This document shows positions 48,763 to 56,609 of a DNA stretch of 64,000 nt, piece after piece; positions within the stretch are counted from its first letter, which is position 1; each line of letters opens with the position of its first letter. Below the pieces are notes generated by a model. It searched no databases, was not told the DNA's origin, and saw nothing but the letters and a program-made list of their open reading frames with translations. This stretch comes from a virus. Location: positions 1-64,000 of the IMG/VR virus record IMGVR_UViG_3300036770_004732; one strand, written 5' to 3'. The translations under genes were made by a program, and so were the position numbers.

Positions 48763-49116
48763 TCACTTCCGCTTTTTGGTTTTAGGTGCCTGATAACCCC
48801 AAGTTTTTGGATTGAGTGTGCCAAATCCAAACTCAATACTCTTCAAGTTTTCACGAAACTTATCCCAATACATATCAAATAATTTAATTTTAGCTCCTCT
48901 TGTGAGATCAAAACAAATCTTGCCATCTACAAGATACTTGATAATATAAGCATCTCTTGGAGATTCCTTAGTGCATACCTCTTCATATGAACCATTTTCA
49001 ACAATGATATCACAACCATAGCGTGACTTACAGGTTTCTTTTTCTGCTGGTGTCCAGGAATCCATATGCTTTTCTTTGTTTTGTTCCTTTTCAATTACAT
49101 TACCAAGTTTACTCAC
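48763..49116 (-). CDS. conserved cyanophage protein, unknown function (117 aa)
   Basis: The GTG at 49116 (MSKLGNVIEKEQNKEKHMDS) overlaps the upstream TGA as GTGA and follows a G-rich run that can act as Shine-Dalgarno; an upstream ATG at 49131 is an alternative. The protein continues WTPAEKETCKSRYGCDIIVE, YLVDGKICFDLTRGAKIKLF and ends in a basic tail (WGYQAPKTKKRK). Three Cys are present. It resembles proteins I recall as shared among cyanomyoviruses but without assigned function. Confidence 0.68.
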   Translation of the reverse strand: MSKLGNVIEKEQNKEKHMDSWTPAEKETCKSRYGCDIIVENGSYEEVCTKESPRDAYIIKYLVDGKICFDLTRGAKIKLFDMYWDKFRENLKSIEFGFGTLNPKTWGYQAPKTKKRK

Positions 49117-49709
49117 GAACGACCCCCCCATTGAATATTGGGGTATGCTTGACTTACAATTTCCTTGGTAATCTTATATTTTGTTTGTAATTTTTTATCT
49201 TTTACAAGACATAAAATCTCAGCTTCAAGTGGATGAAGTCCTTGAAGCATATTGATAAACATAGTTTCTCTACGAAGAGAACTTAATCCATCATTACCAC
49301 CTTTAACGAAATTATAAAATTTTTGATATTCTTTACGAATTGATGATCTTCCTTGATCTTGAGATCCTAATGAACTAGAACCAAGTTCTTCCATTTTAGA
49401 AACAGCATCAGTAATTTTTTCACTAACTGTTCCACTAAAAGAATTCTGATCTCCAACACTTGCGTATGGAACATCACCTTCTGGGATTACTGAAATAATA
49501 CTTTCATCAAAATTCCAAACAAATAATGTTTGAATAGATGGGTGAGAGTACTTTTGAAGTACTTCCACTTTCTTGGCATTACTTTTTTGTTTTGATGCTA
49601 AATTAAAAACTTCAAACGCAAATGGATTTGCTGGTAGTTCAATATTTGTCGAAGTTCTTGTAGTCGTTTTAGGTTTCGTCGTCGTCTTCTTCTGTGTCGT
49701 TGTAGTCAT
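49113..49709 (-). CDS. conserved cyanophage protein, unknown function (198 aa)
   Basis: The start at 49709 (MTTTTQKKTTTKPKTTTRTS) gives a Thr/Lys-rich disordered leader. The conserved part begins NPFAFEVFNLASKQKSNAKK, continues VLQKYSHPSIQTLFVWNFDE and ends MLQGLHPLEAEILCLVKDKK, SQAYPNIQWGG. The last two thirds are helical. The gene is widespread in T4-like cyanophages as far as I recall, but its role is not established. It overlaps both neighbours. Confidence 0.7.
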   Translation of the reverse strand: MTTTTQKKTTTKPKTTTRTSTNIELPANPFAFEVFNLASKQKSNAKKVEVLQKYSHPSIQTLFVWNFDESIISVIPEGDVPYASVGDQNSFSGTVSEKITDAVSKMEELGSSSLGSQDQGRSSIRKEYQKFYNFVKGGNDGLSSLRRETMFINMLQGLHPLEAEILCLVKDKKLQTKYKITKEIVSQAYPNIQWGGRS

Positions 49710-49902
49710 AATAGTTTTCAAAATTAAATGCAATTACCTCATCTGGAATTAAATTTCCTTGTCCATCAAACATTTCGGGGTGAGGTCTTGGGATTTCCCG
49801 ATAATTCATCATATATTCTCTAGCAACCCATCCACCTATAAGTCCCACTATAAGAAATAAAATTGTTAAAAATGAACCGAATACTAGACTAATTGCTAAC
49901 AT
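49669..49902 (-). CDS. single-span membrane protein (77 aa)
   Basis: The ATG at 49902 (MLAISLVFGSFLTILFLIVG) is preferred: CCCGGAG lies 7 nt upstream. One transmembrane helix (about 3-26, ending LIGGWVAREY) is followed by an acidic cytoplasmic or lumenal tail (NYYDYNDTEEDDDET). Its mRNA probably starts at the late promoter 50086-50093 and has a folded leader. Unknown function. Confidence 0.7.
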   Translation of the reverse strand: MLAISLVFGSFLTILFLIVGLIGGWVAREYMMNYREIPRPHPEMFDGQGNLIPDEVIAFNFENYYDYNDTEEDDDET

Positions 49903-49977
49903 TTTTTTCTCCGGGAAACTACTACTTTTTCCTGATTTTAAAGGAAAATTCAAAATAAATGGTTACTTCCCGTCTTA

Positions 49978-50028
49978 GAAAGCAAACCATCTTTTCAAAG
50001 ATGATGTGGAAAGGATAAGTTTGCTTTC
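49978..50028 (-). other. nested hairpin leader element
   Basis: A 10-bp outer stem (GAAAGCAAAC at 49978-49987 with GTTTGCTTTC at 50019-50028) encloses a 7-bp hairpin (CATCTTT-TC-AAAGATG, 49988-50003). It lies between a late promoter and the ATG at 49902. No T run follows, so it is not a typical terminator. Confidence 0.65.
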
Positions 50029-50085
50029 GTTTACCTCCATTAAGAATAAGTTCAACACCCCGATTGATCTCTGGGTTCTTATTTT

Positions 50086-50093
50086 TATTTATA
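50086..50093 (-). promoter_or_regulatory. T4-type late promoter (TATAAATA)
   Basis: Perfect TATAAATA on the minus strand just after the glutaredoxin stop, reading toward the membrane-protein gene at 49902. Confidence 0.65.
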
Positions 50094-50099
50094 GTATCA

Positions 50100-50336
50100 T
50101 CAAACGATTTGCTGTTCTTTGAGGAATTTGATCGTGTCAACACACCCTCCCAATTTTTTAGTATCACAAATTACTTGTGGAAATGTAGATCCTTGACCAA
50201 ATTCAGAGTAAAACTCTTCCTTAGTGAAATCTTGATCTAAAATGTAAACAACATGCTTACACTCTGTTAATTCTAGCACTTGTTTTACTTTTGTGCAATA
50301 TGGACAATTTTCTTTTGAATAAACTGTAAAATTCAT
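50100..50336 (-). CDS. glutaredoxin (78 aa)
   Basis: Begins MNFTVYSKENCPYCTKVKQV with the canonical C-P-Y-C redox site at 11-14. The cis-Pro segment STFPQVICD and the LGGCVDTIKFL region complete the glutaredoxin fold. It is a typical electron donor for ribonucleotide reductase. It differs from the early glutaredoxin at 6778-7014 (C-Q-E-C). The 74-bp stretch upstream holds no clear promoter. Confidence 0.92.
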   Translation of the reverse strand: MNFTVYSKENCPYCTKVKQVLELTECKHVVYILDQDFTKEEFYSEFGQGSTFPQVICDTKKLGGCVDTIKFLKEQQIV

Positions 50337-50410
50337 ACTTAACTTAACGATTTTTAATATATATCATAAATTCGCAGGAATAATTATCAATAAAATTATT
50401 ATCAAATATT

Positions 50411-52648
50411 TTATCCTTTATTAGAATTATCATATTCAATATCATTCACTCCCATTTTTTTAAGATTATCTATTATAGACCATCTATCCCCCTCATTCAA
50501 GTTATGGATGTTCAACATTTCAAAAAATATTGATTTTGATTCTTCAACTTTTCCCCACCACCATCCAGAAATCGCTTTTTGGAAAAGTAACCCATACTTT
50601 CCAGGGTATTCAACATCTGTTCTTAATGGTGAAAGATCAAAATCACAATTTAACAGACAAAGTTCGGAAGTTGAATAACAGTCTTGCCACCATTCGTTTT
50701 TAGCAGCATATCTTGCTAAAAGATAGTATGCTTCTGGACGATTTGGTAAGAACATCTGCGCTTGCCACAACATTCCCCGTCCACTTCCATCTCTTGTACC
50801 CTGTTTAAAATAACAAGATGATCCCCTTATCAAGGCCTCATATGCAAGATCAGGATCTAATTCAAAACCCCGTTCTGCACATCTTAGAAAATATGAAAGA
50901 GCTGGAGCAGTGTGTCCTTGAGTTTCATACCACAAACCTAAGTTAAAATTGTGCTCTGGATTTTCAGTATCCAGAGAATATAGTTCTAAAAGTTTCTCAA
51001 GTTCCGTCTTTTCAACAACCACTATTTCAGATTTTAAAACTTGTTTTTTAGATTTCCACATATTTAAAACTATATCATATGCAATTATATGATTATTTTT
51101 TTGTCCCCCCTTTACATCATCATCTTGATTTTCAAAGGTTGATTTAAAACTTACATTTTCAACAAACAAAGGAATCGTATATGTATTAACAAATGAAAAA
51201 ATTATATTTTCAATTAAGGGCATTATTTCTTTATTGGGAACTTCTAAAGAATAAACATCTTCAAAAATATAAGAGTCTATTATTTTCTTTGCTCCATTTC
51301 TAGTCAATATATAAGCAGTTGCCCCCCAATCATCCCAATATCTTGATCTCATTTCAAAAGTATCATAATGATTGCGTATTGTGAGAAGTTGCACACACTC
51401 TGCATCATCAGGGATTTTTTCAATGAACTCATTCCAAGTAAAATCCCAGTAATCTATCGTTTCCAAACTTAAATCATCTTCACAGAAAAATGCATATTCT
51501 TCGTCAGTATTATTATACCACTCTTTAATCATTTTTAAATGTGATACACAACATCCTTTTGTACCATCATTTAAAGTGTGTAGATATTTTCCAACTACTT
51601 TATCATTAGACTCAGAATAACGCTTTGATATTAAAAATATCGGTTCTATACCATAATTATTAAATTGGGAAGTAAGTTCATGTCTTCTTTCTTGACACTC
51701 TTCGAGACTTACACAATAGACAGATGGAAATTCATCTATAATATTATTCGTCTTATCTTCAATTTCTACTGCATAATAATTTTGATCATTCAGTTGCGTA
51801 ATATTCCAATGACTTTTTGGTTCTATGTAATAATTGGTTATTTTTGAAAATCTATCTTTATTTACATTGACATGTTTTTCTGAAAGTGCATACTCAACTT
51901 GCCATTCTAATTCGTCACCATCATATGCTGAAGATAAATTTTCTCTAATTTTTTGTTCATATTCATCTTGACTTTCAAATCCTTTAAAATTTTCTGTTCT
52001 TTTTTTATCTGGATGTGGTAAATGAATGAAATAAAAATCCATTTCTAAGCATCTTTTTTTCAATCCATATAATTCCAATCTATTACAAATTTCTTCATCC
52101 TCAAAGGCATAACAGTCACCAAAATTTTCATTATACCCACCAACTACATCAAAATGTTCTTTCTTAACAAAAAGAATTCCAACTAAGTATCTAAAAATAG
52201 GTGAGTATGCATAAACATATTTTTTACGATTTTCTGAGGTAAAAAAATAACTATTATCTACATAATACTCTTTGGTATTTTCATCATAATATTCCGGATT
52301 ACTAAAATTTAAACTTCCACAAGTAAATTCATCATCTTTCGGAAAATACTTTTTTATACCATTATAGTATGAATTAAATATATGATCTGCATCAACTTTT
52401 ATAATATAATCTCCTGTTGCAATTTTTGCAGCAAGATTTAATGGCTTAGGTTGATTAAAATATTGCTTATCAGAAACACGTATTACTTTTATCCTAGGAT
52501 CTATTTCTGTCAGATAATTTATTGGATCATCAGAATTCCAATCAGTTATAATAATTTCGTGAATTTCTTCAAAATTTAACCAAGACATCAAAGATATTTT
52601 GAGAGCATCAACTCTATTTTTACATGCAGTTATTAATGAAATTTTCAT
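50411..52648 (-). CDS. three-domain glycosyltransferase (GT2 + GT25 + TPR, 745 aa)
   Basis: Residues 1-230 are a GT-A GT2 domain: MKISLITACKNRVDALKISL, TDWNSDD, GDYIIKVDADHIFNS (DxD-type metal site) and EDEEICNRLELYGLKKRCLE. From about 306 a GT25-type domain follows: SVYCVSLEECQERRHELTSQ, DGTKGCCVSHLKMIKEWYNN and YAFFCEDDLSL. The last 170 residues contain TPR-like helices (NPEHNFNLGLWYETQGHTAP). GT25 includes LPS galactosyltransferases and animal collagen galactosyltransferases. It heads a glycan-related gene group, so it may modify virion proteins or the host surface. Confidence 0.85.
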   Translation of the reverse strand: MKISLITACKNRVDALKISLMSWLNFEEIHEIIITDWNSDDPINYLTEIDPRIKVIRVSDKQYFNQPKPLNLAAKIATGDYIIKVDADHIFNSYYNGIKKYFPKDDEFTCGSLNFSNPEYYDENTKEYYVDNSYFFTSENRKKYVYAYSPIFRYLVGILFVKKEHFDVVGGYNENFGDCYAFEDEEICNRLELYGLKKRCLEMDFYFIHLPHPDKKRTENFKGFESQDEYEQKIRENLSSAYDGDELEWQVEYALSEKHVNVNKDRFSKITNYYIEPKSHWNITQLNDQNYYAVEIEDKTNNIIDEFPSVYCVSLEECQERRHELTSQFNNYGIEPIFLISKRYSESNDKVVGKYLHTLNDGTKGCCVSHLKMIKEWYNNTDEEYAFFCEDDLSLETIDYWDFTWNEFIEKIPDDAECVQLLTIRNHYDTFEMRSRYWDDWGATAYILTRNGAKKIIDSYIFEDVYSLEVPNKEIMPLIENIIFSFVNTYTIPLFVENVSFKSTFENQDDDVKGGQKNNHIIAYDIVLNMWKSKKQVLKSEIVVVEKTELEKLLELYSLDTENPEHNFNLGLWYETQGHTAPALSYFLRCAERGFELDPDLAYEALIRGSSCYFKQGTRDGSGRGMLWQAQMFLPNRPEAYYLLARYAAKNEWWQDCYSTSELCLLNCDFDLSPLRTDVEYPGKYGLLFQKAISGWWWGKVEESKSIFFEMLNIHNLNEGDRWSIIDNLKKMGVNDIEYDNSNKG

Positions 52649-52668
52649 AAGATTTTTTATTCAATAAC

Positions 52669-53433
52669 TTATATAGTAATCCAATCAGAACGGTATAAAT
52701 CTTTAGTATTGTAATCTTTAAATTTTCCTGTTGGAGAAAACCACTGTTTAGGTGCAATTGTTTTTTTACTCTTTGCTAACCAGGATCCCCACCAACTAAA
52801 AGTGCTATTTGCAATAATATGATAAGTACATAAACTCATTAAACACAAATCAGAATAAGGATTTTCAAAAGACATTACAAAAAAATTATTTGAATTAAAA
52901 TGATTTTTACACCATTCAGGATCATCACTTATTACTAACACGGGAATATCTTTAGGAAAATATTCTAATGCTTTCATATAATAATCAATAGTAAGAACAT
53001 CAAAGTTTACCTCACTAATATAATCAGTTCTTCTCACATGCAAAGATATAACTTCAACATTATAAAACATACTATTCATATAATGAATGACTGAATCATA
53101 TATTTCTTTACGGAATGAAAAATCTTTTCTAATTTCACTTTCAATATTTTCGAAATATTTTTCACTCTGAAAAAATCCATCTAAATTAATATCATCTGGA
53201 CAATTATTAAATAGATTTTCATCAAATTCATATTTTTCCTCTAAAATATCATTTTCAAATTCATTTGTATAAGTAATTGGTATATTAAAACATTCTTTTA
53301 ATTCACAATTTCTTTGAGGTATTGAATACCAATATCCTTTGTTTCTAGATATTCCTTTTAAAGATGCATACTGAAACATTTGATTACCCAAACGTCCTTT
53401 ATATCCAAGATTTTTAAATGAGATCATAATCAA
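52669..53433 (-). CDS. GT11-family fucosyltransferase
   Basis: A 254-residue protein. It has the GT11 N-terminal motif GRLGNQMFQYASLKG (about 14-28), HVRRTDY (about 125, the H-x-R-R-x-D nucleotide-sugar site), VISDDPEWCKNHF and NSTFSWWGSWLAKSKKTIAP near the C-terminus. These define alpha-1,2-fucosyltransferases that use GDP-fucose. It lies 20 bp before the GT2/GT25 gene in the same direction. The acceptor is unknown. Confidence 0.9.
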   Translation of the reverse strand: MIMISFKNLGYKGRLGNQMFQYASLKGISRNKGYWYSIPQRNCELKECFNIPITYTNEFENDILEEKYEFDENLFNNCPDDINLDGFFQSEKYFENIESEIRKDFSFRKEIYDSVIHYMNSMFYNVEVISLHVRRTDYISEVNFDVLTIDYYMKALEYFPKDIPVLVISDDPEWCKNHFNSNNFFVMSFENPYSDLCLMSLCTYHIIANSTFSWWGSWLAKSKKTIAPKQWFSPTGKFKDYNTKDLYRSDWITI

Positions 53434-53533
53434 TTATTAAATAATTTTTGTATTTCTTTTGCGTTTCTCATATTTTACACCAATCTATAATTTCTGAGGG
53501 TTGTTATTATCTTCTGTTATAAAAATTATTTGA

Positions 53534-54520
53534 TTATTCATTTTTAAAAATATACTCCTTTACAAACTCTTTATTCACTCTCAAAAGATACGCCGCATTA
53601 TCTTGAAAACCGAAGGTAATCAAATAATCATCATTATATTCACACATACCAACAGCAAATTCTACTTCTGCTTCCAAAAAAGAAAATCTTTTTGATACTT
53701 TTACAATATTCCAATCTTTATCCCAAACTATAAATCGATGTCGATAAGTCCCGTCTTTTCTTCCAGCTGGACTTTTAAATAAAAATGTTTCATGATTTAG
53801 TGCAAATCGATGTTCACCAAATGGAATTACTTGAGATCCACCACGAAGATCAATACATCCCAAATCTTTCCAATCTCTTAGTGCAACTTGTGTTGTTTGA
53901 CCAGTGTGAATGTCATACTTCACAACTTCAGTACCGTTTGTCCATTTCACAAAATGATATGGCATGTCAAGAATTGGCATCCAATTTTTTTCACAATAAG
54001 AGTTATTATCCCCAGGAGTTGGAATACGATGTTGACTCAATTCTTTAACCTGCCCATTGTCAATTTCAACTTCACAAAGTTCCATTCTACCAGTACCAAT
54101 AGTATCAAGATCTCTGCGAACACCACAAGTATAAAGTTTTCCTTCCCATCTAAAAATACGAGCATCTTCAAGTCCAACAAATTCCCACAATTCCTTATCA
54201 GGGTGTTTAGATGTATCAATATGGGTATGCCATTTGATTCTCATATTTTCGTCAAGTTCACCAATTACATTCCAAGTGCGAAGGCGTAAATCATTTTCTG
54301 GGTGAATATAAACTAATGGCCCCCAATGATGTTCAAACTTTTTCTTTTCCGAATGATAAAGGGTATAATTAATATTTCTAAGATTTACAATTAATTTACC
54401 ATTGTCATTGTAAATGGACGGGTTTGTGATTGCTGGTCCTTTTAGATCAGTCGAAGGGATAATAAGGGGATGGATAGATCCTCCATTTTCCAAAGCAAGT
54501 TTTACAAAATTTTCAGACAT
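53534..54520 (-). CDS. GH130-like five-bladed propeller glycosidase/phosphorylase
   Basis: A 328-residue beta-propeller. GLEDARIFRWEGKLYTCG, NPSIYNDNGKLIVNLRNINY and EKNWMPILDMPYHFVKWTNG match the GH130/GH43-like repeats (mannoside phosphorylases and related enzymes). The Asp in LEDAR is the usual catalytic acid position. In phages such proteins often accompany glycosyltransferases and may trim or recognise glycans; some are catalytically inert. It is separated from the fucosyltransferase by 100 bp of AT-rich DNA without a recognisable signal. Confidence 0.75.
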   Translation of the reverse strand: MSENFVKLALENGGSIHPLIIPSTDLKGPAITNPSIYNDNGKLIVNLRNINYTLYHSEKKKFEHHWGPLVYIHPENDLRLRTWNVIGELDENMRIKWHTHIDTSKHPDKELWEFVGLEDARIFRWEGKLYTCGVRRDLDTIGTGRMELCEVEIDNGQVKELSQHRIPTPGDNNSYCEKNWMPILDMPYHFVKWTNGTEVVKYDIHTGQTTQVALRDWKDLGCIDLRGGSQVIPFGEHRFALNHETFLFKSPAGRKDGTYRHRFIVWDKDWNIVKVSKRFSFLEAEVEFAVGMCEYNDDYLITFGFQDNAAYLLRVNKEFVKEYIFKNE

Positions 54521-54588
54521 GTCTTAAATAAAAAATCCTATAGGATATTTGTTATCTATACTAGCACAACTATTCAAATTTTTCAACA

Positions 54589-54596
54589 AATAAATA
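54589..54596 (+). promoter_or_regulatory. T4-type late promoter (AATAAATA)
   Basis: AATAAATA on the plus strand, 21 bp before the ATG at 54618, in the 97-bp divergent spacer. A 12-bp palindrome (ATCCTATAGGAT, 54535-54546) lies on the other side near the GH130-like gene. Confidence 0.5.
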
Positions 54597-54617
54597 TCAA
54601 AATAATGTTATAATTTT

Positions 54618-55196
54618 ATGAATGAATTTATTTCCAAAGGTTGGTATTATATTCCTAATATAATTACAAAAGAAGAAGCAATACAAATTAAATATAAAAA
54701 TTTAATGGGTGCTATAGGAGATCTTGGTAGTTTACAAACTCACTATGACCCAGAAAGAGGTAATGTATTAACCTGCTATGCTCCACCAGCATGTGCTTTT
54801 GTAATGAAAAGAATGCAACCAGTTCTTGAAGAACTTTTAGGAGAAGAACTTATTCCATCTTATTGGTTTTCTACAACATATCATAATAAAGGATGGATGA
54901 ATTGCCATACTGATAGACCATCTTGTGAAATATCCGTAACAATGAATATTTGTGGTGATGCTGCTTGGCCTATTAAACTTAAAGATTTAGAAGGAAACAA
55001 ACAATCTGTAGTTACACCTATAGGATGTGGACTTGCTTATCTTGGAATGAAGGTTCCCCATTGGAGAAGTCCATTGAGAACTCATCCAAATGACAGATTT
55101 ATGCAACTCTTTTTACACTTTGTAAGAAAAAATGGTTCTTGTGCAGAATATGCATATGATAAAAATCAAAAGTGTTATGAATTATTGAACAGGTGA
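54618..55196 (+). CDS. 2-oxoglutarate/Fe(II) oxygenase-like protein (192 aa)
   Basis: Begins MNEFISKGWYYIPNIITKEE, the typical opening of phage oxygenases. The iron-binding HxD is in MNCHTDRPSCEISVTMNICG, with the distal His in LGMKVPHWRSPLRTHPNDRF, where the Arg could bind 2-oxoglutarate. It is the only plus-strand gene in this region, and its 3' end overlaps the convergent gene by 15 bp. Substrate unknown; a protein or small-molecule hydroxylase. Confidence 0.75.
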   Translation: MNEFISKGWYYIPNIITKEEAIQIKYKNLMGAIGDLGSLQTHYDPERGNVLTCYAPPACAFVMKRMQPVLEELLGEELIPSYWFSTTYHNKGWMNCHTDRPSCEISVTMNICGDAAWPIKLKDLEGNKQSVVTPIGCGLAYLGMKVPHWRSPLRTHPNDRFMQLFLHFVRKNGSCAEYAYDKNQKCYELLNR

Positions 55197-55919
55197 TTCT
55201 TCTTCTGGAAGTGGTGAAAGAGGATCATTAATCATATTAATATTTCTTACTTGATCAAATGAATTTGTTAGTTTCATCAACTCTTTATTGTTTTGTAAAC
55301 TAACTGGAAGTGATGGATATGAGGTTGGAAAAGTATCAGAATTTGGAAGTGTCCTTAATTCTTGCCTCCAAATTTTAAAATCTTCATCTAAGGTATTTCC
55401 TTGCTCTAATTCTTTTGTCACCATCCAATCAGTAAGTTCAAGCATTTTATCACGATTGACTCTAAGAATGTCATATCTCTTTTCTTTTTGACGATTATCA
55501 AAAAAAGTTATTTCATTATCCCATTGCTCTTGAGTCAGTATTGAAAGACCTTCAGATTCTTCAAGAACATAAGGTTCTCTATAAACTATATCATAAACTG
55601 TTACTATTTGAAAATCTCCAGTTGGTTGACCAGGAGATTCTGGATTTATAATTTCTTCTTTAACTTCTCTTTCAGTAGTACTTATAATAGTAATATTTGA
55701 ATTATTTTGATAATCTTTTAATTCATTACTACCTACTGTAATCTTATATTCGAAATATTCTGGAACATATGATAAGAAAAATGGAATGTCATTTTGATCT
55801 ATTAACTGATATTGAGTTTCCAACCCCTTAATATTTGGCATCATCAAACCAAAACGAGTGTCTGTTGCCCATGCACCAGTATCACGATTGATCCAATAAT
55901 GCTTGACTAATTGAGACAT
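55182..55919 (-). CDS. tail-fibre-assembly-like protein (245 aa)
   Basis: Begins MSQLVKHYWINRDTGAWATD. The C-terminal region RYDILRVNRDKMLELTDWMV ... EDFKIWRQELRTLPNSDTFP matches the closing motif of phage tail-fibre-assembly/tail-chaperone proteins (R..LL..TDW ... W..YRQ.LRD.P). The upstream half is beta-rich with a Glu/Pro-rich linker. It lies beside Kelch-like and fibre genes, consistent with helping fold or attach them. Assignment is by motif. Confidence 0.65.
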   Translation of the reverse strand: MSQLVKHYWINRDTGAWATDTRFGLMMPNIKGLETQYQLIDQNDIPFFLSYVPEYFEYKITVGSNELKDYQNNSNITIISTTEREVKEEIINPESPGQPTGDFQIVTVYDIVYREPYVLEESEGLSILTQEQWDNEITFFDNRQKEKRYDILRVNRDKMLELTDWMVTKELEQGNTLDEDFKIWRQELRTLPNSDTFPTSYPSLPVSLQNNKELMKLTNSFDQVRNINMINDPLSPLPEEESPVQ

Positions 55920-55923
55920 GTTT

Positions 55924-56583
55924 TTAATAAACTTCTATACCATATTTATCGGCAATCTCTTTATCAACCTCATCCTTTGTCTTGAATCCTTTGACTCTCA
56001 TCCAAGTTACGAGAGTATAACGATTGCCAGAAATAACAGGTTCTACCATATGCGTATACCATCTTGATGAAGGAAAACAAACTAAAAGTCCTGGTTCTGG
56101 TTTAATCTTAATTCTTAAATCTGGGAAAGAAAAATATCCACCTTCAAAATCATCATTCAGGAAAAGAACGGTAGAGAGGTCTCTGTCTATTGTCTTCTTC
56201 CATACTTGTGTTCCATCAGGATTCGTCCATAAACCTTCTCCATCATTATGAGGTTTATAGTGTCCTCCTGGACTATAGCAAAGTAATTGTGGTTCTTCAC
56301 TATCTCTTACTTCAAATCCATAAAAAGGATTAATGACATTTTTTACTACATTATCAAGTAAATCTTTAACTTGAGGAAAGACCGGAATTAAGTCAGCACA
56401 CTCTACATCTCTCACTGACTTATCTATTTTTGATTCTCTTTGTCTCGTTTTATCACTTTTTTCAGCATCAAAAACAGACATTCTCTCTTTGTGAGATTGT
56501 CTCATATAATCAGTTAAAAACTTTAATCCTTCTGGTGTAACAACTTTAGGTTGAATCAAAACATTAGCAAGAATATCATTCAT
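55924..56583 (-). CDS. prolyl-4-hydroxylase-like Fe(II)/2-oxoglutarate oxygenase (219 aa)
   Basis: The C-terminal double-stranded beta-helix has HYKPHNDGE (HxD iron site), STVLFLNDDFEGGYFSFPDL (the strand-turn typical of P4H domains), SSRWYTHMVEPV (distal His) and NRYTLVTWMRVKG (2-oxoglutarate Arg). These fit the phage 'PiuC/P4H-like' oxygenases. An N-terminal helical part precedes it. Proteins of this type hydroxylate Pro or other residues. It sits 4 nt after the tail-assembly-like gene start in the same operon, near collagen-like fibres elsewhere in the genome. Confidence 0.85.
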   Translation of the reverse strand: MNDILANVLIQPKVVTPEGLKFLTDYMRQSHKERMSVFDAEKSDKTRQRESKIDKSVRDVECADLIPVFPQVKDLLDNVVKNVINPFYGFEVRDSEEPQLLCYSPGGHYKPHNDGEGLWTNPDGTQVWKKTIDRDLSTVLFLNDDFEGGYFSFPDLRIKIKPEPGLLVCFPSSRWYTHMVEPVISGNRYTLVTWMRVKGFKTKDEVDKEIADKYGIEVY

Positions 56584-56609
56584 AATAGAATATTGTATAT
56601 CGTTTTTAT

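Noticed and set aside
49922-50167. 81-codon minus-strand frame across the glutaredoxin end, late promoter and nested hairpin
   Set aside because: It would span a late promoter and a stem-loop and overlap glutaredoxin in another frame with no ribosome-binding site. Kept only as a possible leader-peptide remark.
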